Source of the DNA: an uncultured Bacteroidales bacterium
Lineage (GTDB): Bacteria; Bacteroidota; Bacteroidia; Bacteroidales; FEN-979
DNA: 64,000 nt
Assembly (NCBI GenBank): GCA_903903985.1
Contig: CAIVAT010000057.1
Coordinates: 124,001-188,000 of the forward strand
Direction: 5' to 3'
Shown: piece after piece, positions 43,078 to 51,867 of the stretch
How positions within the stretch are numbered: the first letter of the stretch is position 1
Layout of the letters: each line of letters begins with the position of its first letter
Translations under genes and position numbers: made by a program
The notes under the pieces: model-generated
The model's database searches: none
The model's input: the letters and a program-made list of their open reading frames with translations, nothing else
Told to the model about the DNA's origin: nothing

Positions 43078-44793
43078 AAAAAAACCATCCGCCTGATCTT
43101 GCTGGGAATGATACTCCCGGTTCTTATTATGTCCTTTGCTCCCGGATCAAAAGAGAAATCCGCTCCAACCACGCAGGATTATATCGTGGTTGCATGGAAC
43201 GACCTGGGCATGCACTGTGCCAACCTTGATTTTTCAAACATGTGCATTCTGCCTCCTTACAACAACCAGGTGGCACAGGTGATCATGAAGGGAAGTTCCA
43301 CGGCGCTGCCGGTTGTCATGACGGGTGCAAGCGGCATGTATGTTACGTATGAAATCCCGGGGAATACCGAATCGGCGACCAAGACCAATTTCTGGAATTA
43401 TTCAGCTCAGCTTTTCGGGGTTGTTTTGGCGCCAAATATGGGATTGGCAGGTTTCGGGATGACGGGGACCATGGCGCCGGGTACGGGCAACTATTACCGG
43501 GCAGAGGGCATCCCCATCACGGCATTCCCTGATTCAACACCCACGGTGGCCGATCCTTACCAGCTCACCCTCATCAAGGCTTATCTGCCCAATAATCAAC
43601 TGGTGGCTACAACGCAAAGCGTCATTCCCGTTTCTCATGAAATCAATTGTGTAAGTTCAGGATGCCATTCGAGCGAGATGAACATTCTTCAGGAACACGA
43701 GGAGGTTTCCGGCTTCAATATCAACAACAGGCCTATTTTCTGTGCAACCTGCCATTCCGACAATGCACTTGGAATGCCGGGCAAGCCGGGTGTTCCACCA
43801 TTTTCGCAGGTAATCCACGAAAAGCATGGCGAGTTTATAAACTCAGGGACCAGCAACGACTGCTATAAATGCCATCCGGGCCCGAACACACAGTGCTGGA
43901 GGGATGTCATGCACGATTCTCCCGGCGGGATCACAAAATGCCAGGATTGCCATGGCAGTGTTTCGCACGTGGGCCACAGCATTGACCAGGGCAGAAATCC
44001 ATGGCTGCAGGAACCTTCGTGTGGCGCGACCTCCTGTCATGGGCCTAACTATGCGGAAGAGCCCGGAAAATTGTTCCGTAATTCCAAAGGCCATGGCGGA
44101 TTGTTCTGCAGCACCTGTCATGGTTCGCCGCATGCGATATTACCGACAAGCAACCCCCGCGACAATGCACAGAACATCGCCTTGCAGGGTTTTGCAGGAA
44201 CCTTGTCTGACTGCTCCGTTTGCCATGGTTATATTCCGGCAGGGGCAGGACCGCATGGCCTTCATAGTGTTGCAGTACAAAATGTCACGATCCCCAATGC
44301 CCAGACAAGTTGTTACAATGCCACCAGTGCCCTGTTTGTTGCCGGCGGAGGAACAACCTTTAACGTGCAAAGCGGGGGAAGCGCCACGTTCATTGCCGGA
44401 CAAAGGATCGATTTTCTTCCCGGCACCCTGGCCGATACGGGCAGTTACATGCATGGCTATATCACCACCAATGGCCAGTACTGCGTTACACCAGCATTCC
44501 CGCAGGCTGGAAATGAAAGCATACCCGGGAGGACCCAATCGCTTTCAGCATCTTCATTTTTCAGCGTATATCCGAATCCCACCACCGGAACCCTTATGAT
44601 ATCGGGTTCCGACGGGCAATCCCCTGATAAAATAGTGGTTGAAATATATAAATCACAGGGAGAAAAACTGATGACCAGAGAGCTCACCGGAAATGGAAAT
44701 CATGAGATCATGCTTGACGGGCCGGCAGGATTTTATTTTGTCAGGCTGGTTTCCGGCAGCAGGGCGGAGACATTTAAAATCATCAAACAATAA
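43078..44793 (+). CDS. T9SS-secreted heptahaem cytochrome with coathanger-like module
   Basis: 571 residues from the ATG at 43078 (MKKTIRLILLGMILPVLIM), which gives a proper signal peptide; an in-frame ATG at 43015 does not. Seven haem motifs are visible: CVSSGCH (non-canonical CX4CH), CATCH, CYKCH, CQDCH, CGATSCH (CX4CH), CSTCH and CSVCH, in roughly residues 200-410. A two-cysteine module follows (CYNATSALFVAGGGTTF to ITTNGQYC), highly similar to that of the protein at 1041-2498. The last 75 residues are a type A T9SS sorting domain (FFSVYPNPTTGTLMISG to ETFKIIKQ). The cytochrome should therefore be carried across the outer membrane to the cell surface. Its enzymatic role, if any, is unknown. 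Confidence 0.85.
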   Translation, partial: KKTIRLILLGMILPVLIMSFAPGSKEKSAPTTQDYIVVAWNDLGMHCANLDFSNMCILPPYNNQVAQVIMKGSSTALPVVMTGASGMYVTYEIPGNTESATKTNFWNYSAQLFGVVLAPNMGLAGFGMTGTMAPGTGNYYRAEGIPITAFPDSTPTVADPYQLTLIKAYLPNNQLVATTQSVIPVSHEINCVSSGCHSSEMNILQEHEEVSGFNINNRPIFCATCHSDNALGMPGKPGVPPFSQVIHEKHGEFINSGTSNDCYKCHPGPNTQCWRDVMHDSPGGITKCQDCHGSVSHVGHSIDQGRNPWLQEPSCGATSCHGPNYAEEPGKLFRNSKGHGGLFCSTCHGSPHAILPTSNPRDNAQNIALQGFAGTLSDCSVCHGYIPAGAGPHGLHSVAVQNVTIPNAQTSCYNATSALFVAGGGTTFNVQSGGSATFIAGQRIDFLPGTLADTGSYMHGYITTNGQYCVTPAFPQAGNESIPGRTQSLSASSFFSVYPNPTTGTLMISGSDGQSPDKIVVEIYKSQGEKLMTRELTGNGNHEIMLDGPAGFYFVRLVSGSRAETFKIIKQ

Positions 44794-45271
44794 TGAACAC
44801 CCCGGATTTCTTTGATCACGCATTTTAAGAATCTGGTTAAAGGATTGTTAAAATTCAGTGATTAAACCAATATTAACGGATCAATAGGAAAATCCGGGGG
44901 GAGTATTATGATGTCACCACTTCGTGGTTTATGATGTTTAATAAGGCCTGATTCTATAAAAATGTCAACCCTTCGGGTTTAAAAATCAACCCTTGATTTG
45001 CATTATTGGAATCAAGAATCATTACTTTATTCTGTTTTCGTTCAGTATTGGATTGCTTGCATGGAGAATGTTCCTCGTTCCTCGTTTTTCGCCCCCCCCA
45101 GGTTTTCCTCTTGATCCATATTAACCTCAATGACACCATGAAGGCACCATGGACACAAAGAAAACCAGGGTGAACGTTGTGGTTAAATAAACGAATTGAT
45201 AGTTCCGGCAGGATTTTAACGAAGAAAAAAACAAATTGAAACAGACTCTAAGTTGCAAACGGGTAACCGGA
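44794..45271. other. Intergenic region with small inverted repeats and no gene
   Basis: 478 bp. CCCCGGATTT (44800-44809) is complementary to AAATCCGGGG (44890-44899), and two very short hairpins with TTCG-type loops lie near 44910 (CCACTTCGTGG) and 44970 (AACCCTTCGGGTT). A purine-rich stretch near 45125-45165 (GACACCATGAAGGCACCATGG) is a common non-coding repeat type. No coding frame looks convincing. Confidence 0.4.
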
Positions 45272-45583
45272 TCACTTTTTGAATGAAGTCAGCTTCCTGA
45301 CCAGCTTTATCCTGAATTTGCCGTCTGTTACCTGTTTTGTGAGACCGGTCATGCTATGGACCGATCCTGAAAAGGTACCGGTTAAAACATCATCTGTTTT
45401 ATCGGTGATGATCACCTCCATGCGCTGGTCAATAGAACTCCCGGTATAGTTGCAGGAATCATTGGACCCAAAAGTGGTATCCGCCGGATTTTTGTAATTA
45501 TTGAACTGCAATTCACAAAAGGGAACGGGTGCGTCAAGGGGGAGTGATTCCATTCCCGTGCCCATGATAAACAGGGCGCACAA
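45272..45583 (-). pseudogene. Fragment of a secreted envelope protein, no proper start
   Basis: 103 codons from a TTG, with no ATG before an in-frame stop at about 45601. The C-terminal half (MEVIITDKTDDVLTGTFSGS, then VTDGKFRIKLVRKL) has the look of small Bacteroidota lipoproteins that end in a GTFSG...ItdGkF pattern. The N-terminal half of such a protein is missing. A weaker copy of the last 20 codons lies at about 50093-50169 on the same strand. Truncated gene is the best reading; a short functional protein from an internal ATG is possible. Confidence 0.4.
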
Positions 45584-45842
45584 CCATTTTGATTTGATTT
45601 ATATATGTAATCTCAAGTCATATAGATGCTTACCATGGTTTATTCAAGCGGATATCCTGGTCCATTCCTTCTTCCGGTTCCCTAGAACCCTTTGTCTCCC
45701 CAGTAAACATTGGTTAACCTGTATCTATGGAGTAGCTATGTACTATCGATGGAGTAACTGATGACCTGTGTTGGGCAAAGGTCCGGGAGCGTTCATGGTG
45801 CTTGCAAAAACGACCCTTTCATAAATCGATTCCGGGTTTGTA

Positions 45843-48629
45843 TTACGGTTTAGGCCGTTTGGCCTTCTTCTCCACCGCAAACAACCCGGCCGTGTATTTG
45901 TCATACAACTCAAAAAGGAACTCTATCCGCCTGGTCTCATTGATGAAGGGCTGGGGCCGGTAACACAGGTCAACCGCCTTATCAAGCTCCTGGTGCGCTT
46001 TCACCAGGACGGACGGCATGGTTAGGGGATCATACAGATCGGCCAGGCTGCTGCCGGGAAATTTTAACCGGGTATCCAGTACTTTTTGTGCTGCCTCCTC
46101 GACAGTTTTTACTTGCTTTTCGGAGGGGTTTTCAGGCCAGGGGAAATTGTTGTAAACTATGTCTTTGGAATACCTGAAATCGCTCTTTAACCTACCACAA
46201 ACGTATTTCACCCAGGCCATGTGCATTGCAGACATAAGCACTCCGAAATGATATACTGACCCATTAGGGATAGACATGCAGGTATCGCCTATAATACTGT
46301 CATGAGTAAAAAAGCCTAAAGGGATGTATTTTCTATTTTCACTTGAAACCCTCGGAACAACAATACAAGTTTCAGGGTTATTTTTGTCTCGAAATAAACT
46401 GGGAGTTGAAGCAAATTTTTGCGTTGATGGAGCAATACTTGATAGGCGGAACTGTTTTACTCCCTCAATTCGCCTTAAGATTTCTGGATACTTACGAAGC
46501 TCTGTAGGGTCTGCACCCACCAGCCAGATACACCACCTTTTCTCATTATTGAGAAATTCCTTGGCACTAATTAAGGGCAAAATAAATTTTTCTAATTCCG
46601 GCTCATCGGACACAAGGCTGATTTTTTCCTTATTGGATAAAAGGAGATTGCCGCCATCCAGAGGCATGTTTCCAAAACTCATCCCAGGCACATTAGAAAG
46701 AGCATGTTGTCTGTTTCTAATAAAAACATTTTTGCCATCAACTAAATACGGGTTAATATTAGTGGCGGATATTTCATAAGGGTCAGCCTTAATATCATTG
46801 TACAAAAAGAGTCTTTTGTTTGTCAGCACTTGGCTAAAGCCGATAATTACGCAATAAACTGCTGCGTTCCCTTTTGCCTCATTACTCCAACGAAAGGTGC
46901 TATGGGCAAAATTTATTGTGATGCCATGCTTAAGCATTAAGAATTGCCATAAGATGCCCACCTGCTCCCCTTGAACAATGGAGTTGGTTGAAACAAAGGC
47001 AACCTTAGGGTTTTGAAATGCATACAAATGCTCAGTACTGAAAGACTTGTCTATGTATTTCGCAGCCTTTGCATACCAGGCTGTCACATAGTCCATCACG
47101 CCGCACCCATCAATGTTGTCGAATAATTCAGTTACCTCCTTTCGTTGGTCCTGAGTCATCATTTTTGAACCAACAAACGGCGGATTACCATAAATATAAT
47201 CAAACCGCTGTTCTCCCTGCTCCCAGGGAACTGGGTCAATGAGGCTTTGCCAGTCGGTGCGCAGGGCATTGGCGCAGATGATATTGGGACTTTTCCGCAG
47301 GGGAAGCCTTACAAAGTACTGGCCGAACTCTTCGCTTACCCGCATGTTCATCTGGTGGTCCATGAGCCACATGGCCACCTGGGCGATCTGGGAGGGGAAT
47401 TCTTCAATCTCGATGCCGTAAAAGCGGTCAACGTCGAGCTTCAACAGATCATGGATATCAAACACCTGCTGTCCTTTCTGGAGGGTTTTGATGATCTTCA
47501 GCTCCAGCAATCTCAGCTCACGGTAGGAGATCACCAGGAAATTCCCGCAGCCGCAGGCGGGATCGAGGAAACGCAACAGAGAAATCTTTTCCTGTAAGCG
47601 AACCAGCTTGTTCCGGTTGTCTTTGACGGATTCATATTCTTTCCAGAGATCATCGAGGAACAGGGGTTTGATCACCTTCAGGATGTTTTTTTCGGAAGTG
47701 TAGTGGGCGCCAAGGTTCCTGCGTTCCACCGGGTTCATGACGCTCTGGAAAAGGGAGCCGAAAATAGCAGGGGAAATAGCGCCCCAGTTCAAAGCGGTAC
47801 ATTCCAGCAGGATATCCCGCATTTTGCTGTCGAAGGAGGCCGGGGGAAGGGTCTCTTCAAACAATTTGCCGTTCACGTAATGAAAAGTGGCCATCTCTTC
47901 GTCGAGGTTGGTAAGCCGTTTATCCCTGGGGGTATTCAGCACATAAAACAGGGTGGCGAGGTGGTGGGCCAGGTCGCTGCCATCCTCTTTGGTTTTGTTT
48001 ACGATATAATCGCGGAACTGGTCTTTCTCAAAGATGCTGGTATCCTCGGCAAACAAACAGAAAAGCAGGCGTACCAGGTACAATTCAAGCGGATGGCCGG
48101 TGTAGCCGATCGCTTCGAGCCGGTCATGGAGTTTCCCCATGAGTTCGGCGGCCTTGATGTTAACGGGGTCCTGCTCCCGGAATTCATGTTTCTGGTACCC
48201 GGCAATGAACCCGAAATGTTTGACATTCTTGTAAAGATCGGGCAGGTCAAATTCCAGGTGGGTGTCTGTATCAAGGTCATGAAGCCGGAACCGGGCAAAA
48301 TCTGACACCAGGACGTACTTCGGGAGTTCGTAGTCCTTCAGTCCCGGGAAGTAGTCAAGCGCTTGTTTGTAGGCTTTATCTAAATCCCTGCCCTTTGATT
48401 TATGTTCGACCAGGATCGTGCCTTTCCAGAGCAGGTCAATGTAGCCGGTGGATTCATCTAGCCGTTTTACCGGTTTTTCAAAGCTGGCGACCTTCCGCCG
48501 GTTGATGCCGAACACATTGAAAAAGCTATCCCAGAACGATTTTGCTTCGGCATCTTCGGAGGTCTCATTTTCCCATTCTTTGGAGAAATGGATCGCGCGG
48601 TCTTTGATTTCGTTCCAGGAAAGGGGCAT
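45843..48629 (-). CDS. Solo type IIL (MmeI-like) restriction-modification enzyme
   Basis: 928 residues, typical for single-chain type IIL enzymes. N-terminal nuclease motif: YIDLLWKGTILVEHKSKG (D, then E-x-K, PD-ExK type). A helical linker follows, then the N6-adenine methyltransferase with motif I LDPACGCGNFL, motif IV YGNPPFVG, and AHYTSEKNIL upstream. A target-recognition region follows (residues about 620-860). One protein would both cut and methylate DNA; the other strand is protected by the recognition domain's asymmetric site. No partner genes are present. Base composition is more mixed than its neighbours, and it is flanked by gene fragments, so horizontal arrival is likely. Confidence 0.85.
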   Translation of the reverse strand: MPLSWNEIKDRAIHFSKEWENETSEDAEAKSFWDSFFNVFGINRRKVASFEKPVKRLDESTGYIDLLWKGTILVEHKSKGRDLDKAYKQALDYFPGLKDYELPKYVLVSDFARFRLHDLDTDTHLEFDLPDLYKNVKHFGFIAGYQKHEFREQDPVNIKAAELMGKLHDRLEAIGYTGHPLELYLVRLLFCLFAEDTSIFEKDQFRDYIVNKTKEDGSDLAHHLATLFYVLNTPRDKRLTNLDEEMATFHYVNGKLFEETLPPASFDSKMRDILLECTALNWGAISPAIFGSLFQSVMNPVERRNLGAHYTSEKNILKVIKPLFLDDLWKEYESVKDNRNKLVRLQEKISLLRFLDPACGCGNFLVISYRELRLLELKIIKTLQKGQQVFDIHDLLKLDVDRFYGIEIEEFPSQIAQVAMWLMDHQMNMRVSEEFGQYFVRLPLRKSPNIICANALRTDWQSLIDPVPWEQGEQRFDYIYGNPPFVGSKMMTQDQRKEVTELFDNIDGCGVMDYVTAWYAKAAKYIDKSFSTEHLYAFQNPKVAFVSTNSIVQGEQVGILWQFLMLKHGITINFAHSTFRWSNEAKGNAAVYCVIIGFSQVLTNKRLFLYNDIKADPYEISATNINPYLVDGKNVFIRNRQHALSNVPGMSFGNMPLDGGNLLLSNKEKISLVSDEPELEKFILPLISAKEFLNNEKRWCIWLVGADPTELRKYPEILRRIEGVKQFRLSSIAPSTQKFASTPSLFRDKNNPETCIVVPRVSSENRKYIPLGFFTHDSIIGDTCMSIPNGSVYHFGVLMSAMHMAWVKYVCGRLKSDFRYSKDIVYNNFPWPENPSEKQVKTVEEAAQKVLDTRLKFPGSSLADLYDPLTMPSVLVKAHQELDKAVDLCYRPQPFINETRRIEFLFELYDKYTAGLFAVEKKAKRPKP

Positions 48630-48814
48630 GGGGAGAAATAAAAACTCAAAGCTAATGAAAGTTAGGCAATGATCATCTTTAATTCTCGTTTATAAAAAAT
48701 GCCAACACCATTTTGCCCTATGCACTTGGTCGCGTTTCAAAACTTTTTCATATTTTCGCTCCCCCTTCCTTTTTTATTATTTATTTAAGGCTATTCATTA
48801 AAAAATTCCATTCC

Positions 48815-49969
48815 ATGAATAAAACCCTTCTCTTAATTTCCCTGTTATTGTTAGCTACGATTAGGATATTTGCCCAGGTTGGCATCAATGGTGATAATAG
48901 TCTACCCGATAATTCGGCAATGCTTGATGTAAAATCTTCTACCCAGGGGATGCTTGTCCCGCGAATGACTTTCGACGAGCGCAACGCCATTGTGACTCCA
49001 GCGGAAGGTCTTCAGGTTATTTGCACAAACTGCAATCAGGATGGCACAGCCGTTTTATCCGTGTACCTTGGCGGAAAATGGGTGAACCTGGCTGTCGCCT
49101 GCCCAATTCCGAATGCACCGTTTCCGGGCATCCCAGTTCAGGACAATGGACAAATTACCTGGAATTGGACAGGCGCTCCCATCTCAGCGGGGTTCAAATG
49201 GAACACTATCAACGATCCTACTTCGGCAACAGACATGGGAGCAAGTACCACAACAATAGAATCCGGGCTCACTGTCGGTAGCGTTTATAATCGGTATGTC
49301 TGGGCGTATAACATGTGCGGGACATCCGGTGTTACTGTGCTCACCGCTCAGGCATTGGCCTGTGGAACATCCTTTGCAGCCAGCCATGTGGCAGGAAGTA
49401 TTGCTCCTGTTTCCAAAACAACCACGTATGGAACAGTTACGAACATTCCGGGCGAAACATCAAAGTGCTGGATCACCAGCAACCTGGGTTCGGACCACCA
49501 GGCAGCTGTTGTGAATGAAACCACTGAACCTTCCGCAGGCTGGTACTGGCAGTTTAACCAGACGCGGGGTTATAAATTCGATGATAGTTATACCCGAACA
49601 CCCAGTGGCCTATGGAACACCGGTATCAATACAAATTCAGATTGGTTAACGGAAAACGATCCCTGCAACCTCCTGTTAGGAAGCATGTGGCGAATCCCTA
49701 CCTATACAGAGTGGAATAATGTAAGCACGGCAGGAGGCTGGGTAAACTGGACCGATACATGGAATTCAGGGTTAAAGCTTCACGCTGCCGGTGAACTGGA
49801 ATGGAGCTATGGTTTATTAGCCTGGCGAGGTACATGGGGCGTTTATTGGAGCAGTACGCAGGTTTCTGTGACGGTTGGCTGGAACCTGACTTTTGGCAGT
49901 GGCCTTTGCGGCATGTATGCCAACAGCATGCCTTACGCCTTCCCGCTCCGTTGCATCAGCGACAATTGA
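48815..49969 (+). CDS. FISUMP-like secreted protein with fibronectin-like insert
   Basis: 384 residues from the ATG at 48815 (MNKTLLLISLLLLATIRIFAQ); the in-frame ATG at 48713 gives no signal peptide at the N-terminus. After the shared module ([20 protein letters not shown] and LVPRM) there is a beta-sandwich-like insert near residues 115-200 (GQITWNWTGAPISAGFKWNT). The C-terminal part is a diverged FISUMP domain (SKCWITSNLGSD, GSMWRIPTYTEWNN, YWSSTQVS, FPLRCISDN). It is the only member away from the array at 2616-7319 and lies on the opposite strand. Role unknown, secretion inferred. Confidence 0.8.
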   Translation: MNKTLLLISLLLLATIRIFAQVGINGDNSLPDNSAMLDVKSSTQGMLVPRMTFDERNAIVTPAEGLQVICTNCNQDGTAVLSVYLGGKWVNLAVACPIPNAPFPGIPVQDNGQITWNWTGAPISAGFKWNTINDPTSATDMGASTTTIESGLTVGSVYNRYVWAYNMCGTSGVTVLTAQALACGTSFAASHVAGSIAPVSKTTTYGTVTNIPGETSKCWITSNLGSDHQAAVVNETTEPSAGWYWQFNQTRGYKFDDSYTRTPSGLWNTGINTNSDWLTENDPCNLLLGSMWRIPTYTEWNNVSTAGGWVNWTDTWNSGLKLHAAGELEWSYGLLAWRGTWGVYWSSTQVSVTVGWNLTFGSGLCGMYANSMPYAFPLRCISDN

Positions 49970-50485
49970 GCGCAGCGAAAGCATAACAACGAAGGGCGCA
50001 CACCCTTTAAACTGTGTAGTTTGTCGATGCGCTTGAATTTAATGATATAGATCGACCCCGGCCCGATTAAAAAGAAAAACGGGCCCTATGAGGTCACCGG
50101 GTCACTTTTTATGAAATTTGAAACCCTTTGCAATGAAGCGTTGATTACTTCACCGTTAACTGCACGCTTTGAACTTGATTGTCCACGTGAATTATTTATA
50201 AATGTGTAGCAATATATCCGCTCTGGCCATTTTGGGCCAAAGCCCGTTCTGTCAATTATTTGCCGCCATCCCCGGCCTGAGGTCCAGGATGATTCACGGG
50301 TTGGTTCAACCACCCCCCCCTTTTTTTCCTGAAGGAGAAGGGGGAGGGCGTGGGATGAGGCAATTAAATGAAATGTTCGTGTTGTTCAGGCGACGGGTTG
50401 TAATTTTGAGTGTTTTTCCATTCACCTGCCGGAGGTAAGATAGAATTTGTGTATCTTCCGCTGCCGATCAATAAAAAACACTGCC
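49970..50485. other. Intergenic region with decayed repeat and gene fragments
   Basis: 516 bp. Near 50093-50169 the minus strand reads VNGEVINASLQRVSNFIK, similar to the end of the fragment at 45272-45583, with DNA similarity running past the stop (17 of 20 bases). Near 50226-50300 is a degenerate copy of the right half of the element at 42803-42971 (GGGCCAAAGCCCG, then CCCCGGCCTGAGGTCCAGG). No intact gene is seen. Confidence 0.45.
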
Positions 50486-51598
50486 ATGAAAGAACAACAG
50501 ATCACAAAAAAAACCGGGCGAATCGTTTCCATCGACGCACTCAGGGGATTTGATATGTTCTGGATAACGGGCGGGGATGCCTTTTTCATTGCCCTGTTGA
50601 CCCTGGTCAATACTCCTTTCTGTCTGAAACTGGCTACCCAGCTTGACCATCCTGCATGGGCAGGATTCCATTTTTACGATCTTATTTTCCCGCTCTTCCT
50701 GTTCATTATGGGTGTTGCAATGCCGCTTTCGATCACACGCAGGCTCGAACGCGGAGATTCACGAAAGAAACTCTATTTCCATGTGATAAGGCGCACCTTG
50801 TTGCTCTTCCTGCTCGGGCTCATTTACAACGGACTGTTTAATTTTGATTTTGACCAGCAGCGGTGGACGGGTGTGTTGCAGCGCTTTGCCATCACATACC
50901 TCTTTGCCTCGCTCATCGTCATGAATTTCAAAAACAAAGGTCAGCTGATCTGGGCCGGGGGTATCCTCATTGCCTACTGGCTCGTACTTCTGCTTGTGCC
51001 TGCGCCCGGATACCACGCCTATGACCTCAGCCCGGAAGGTAACCTTTGCGGGTATCTCGACAGGTGTTTCCTCCCGGGATCCTTTTGCTGCTATCAGCTG
51101 GGCGACAATGAAGGAATTCTTACCATGTTCCCTGCCATCGCCAATGTGCTTTTCGGGGTACTAGCAGGCCGTTGGCTTCTTGGAACCCACAGGGAAACGA
51201 TCAAAATCAGAAACCTGTCTGTAACAGGAGCCTGTTTTATTGCAGGGGGCCTGCTGTGGGGCCTGGTATTCCCTGTAAACAAGTATTTATGGACGGGATC
51301 TTATGTGCTGCTTACCACCGGGATCTCTTTCCTCCTGCTCTGTTTGTTTTTCTGGGTGATCGATGTGAAAGGATATAAAAAATGGGCATTCCCTTTTGTG
51401 GTCATTGGACTGAATCCCATCACAATTTATGTATTGCAGGGTATTTTTGATTTCGGGATCATTGCCAATATTTTCATCCATGGCTTTGTCAACAATCTCG
51501 GGAGCTTTATACCGGTATTCACCGCTTTTTGCGTGATCCTTGTCAAATGGTTCTTCCTGTATTTCCTTTACCGGAAAAATATTTTTCTTAAGGTATAA
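50486..51598 (+). CDS. DUF5009 / heparan-acetyltransferase-like multi-pass membrane protein
   Basis: 370 residues from the ATG at 50486 (MKEQQITKKTGRIVSIDALRG). The family motif SIDALRGFDMFWI is followed by FHFYDLIFPLFLFIMGVAMP and about ten to eleven membrane helices; RTLLLFLLGLIYNG and a late GLNPITIYVLQG are also typical. Relatives transfer acetyl groups from cytoplasmic acetyl-CoA to sugars such as N-acetylglucosamine-type amines on the other side of the membrane, but many members are uncharacterised. Histidine residues needed for transfer are not clearly assigned here. It stands alone and converges with the tRNA-Gln / glnS unit. Confidence 0.78.
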   Translation: MKEQQITKKTGRIVSIDALRGFDMFWITGGDAFFIALLTLVNTPFCLKLATQLDHPAWAGFHFYDLIFPLFLFIMGVAMPLSITRRLERGDSRKKLYFHVIRRTLLLFLLGLIYNGLFNFDFDQQRWTGVLQRFAITYLFASLIVMNFKNKGQLIWAGGILIAYWLVLLLVPAPGYHAYDLSPEGNLCGYLDRCFLPGSFCCYQLGDNEGILTMFPAIANVLFGVLAGRWLLGTHRETIKIRNLSVTGACFIAGGLLWGLVFPVNKYLWTGSYVLLTTGISFLLLCLFFWVIDVKGYKKWAFPFVVIGLNPITIYVLQGIFDFGIIANIFIHGFVNNLGSFIPVFTAFCVILVKWFFLYFLYRKNIFLKV

Positions 51599-51624
51599 TG
51601 CAGACGGGAATACAATTAAGCCAC

Positions 51625-51654
51625 GGGTTATGATTTTACAGTCCCCCATAACCC
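51625..51654 (+). terminator. Possible hairpin after the DUF5009-like gene
   Basis: GGGTTATG (51625-51632) pairs exactly with CATAACCC (51647-51654), with a 14-base loop. There is no T-run, so termination is only possible. Confidence 0.3.
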
Positions 51655-51750
51655 TACGATAGGATCAAGAAAGTGTATGTAAAATTGTATGCGAGTAAAA
51701 CAAAACAGGCCGCAAACACGTGGTCTACAGCCTGTTATTGACTTTGAAAG

Positions 51751-51823
51751 TTGTCCGACTAGGGGTCGAACCTAGACTCTAATGATCCAGAATCATTTGT
51801 GTTGCCAGTTACACCATCGGACA
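51751..51823 (-). tRNA. tRNA-Gln (anticodon CTG)
   Basis: On the minus strand a full cloverleaf can be drawn: seven-base acceptor stem TGTCCGA with TCGGACA, D-arm, anticodon stem AATGA/TCATT with loop TTCTGGA (anticodon CTG), and T-arm CTAGG TTCGACC CCTAG, discriminator A. No CCA is encoded. It lies 44 bp downstream of glnS on the same strand, so the synthetase and its substrate tRNA may share a transcript. Confidence 0.92.
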
Positions 51824-51867
51824 ATCTGACTGCAAAATTAATACATTTTTTGCAAAAATGTCAAGTT

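Noticed and set aside
47703-48305. 200-codon plus-strand frame within the restriction-modification gene
   Set aside because: Antisense to a well-supported enzyme; composition and lack of motifs fit a shadow frame.
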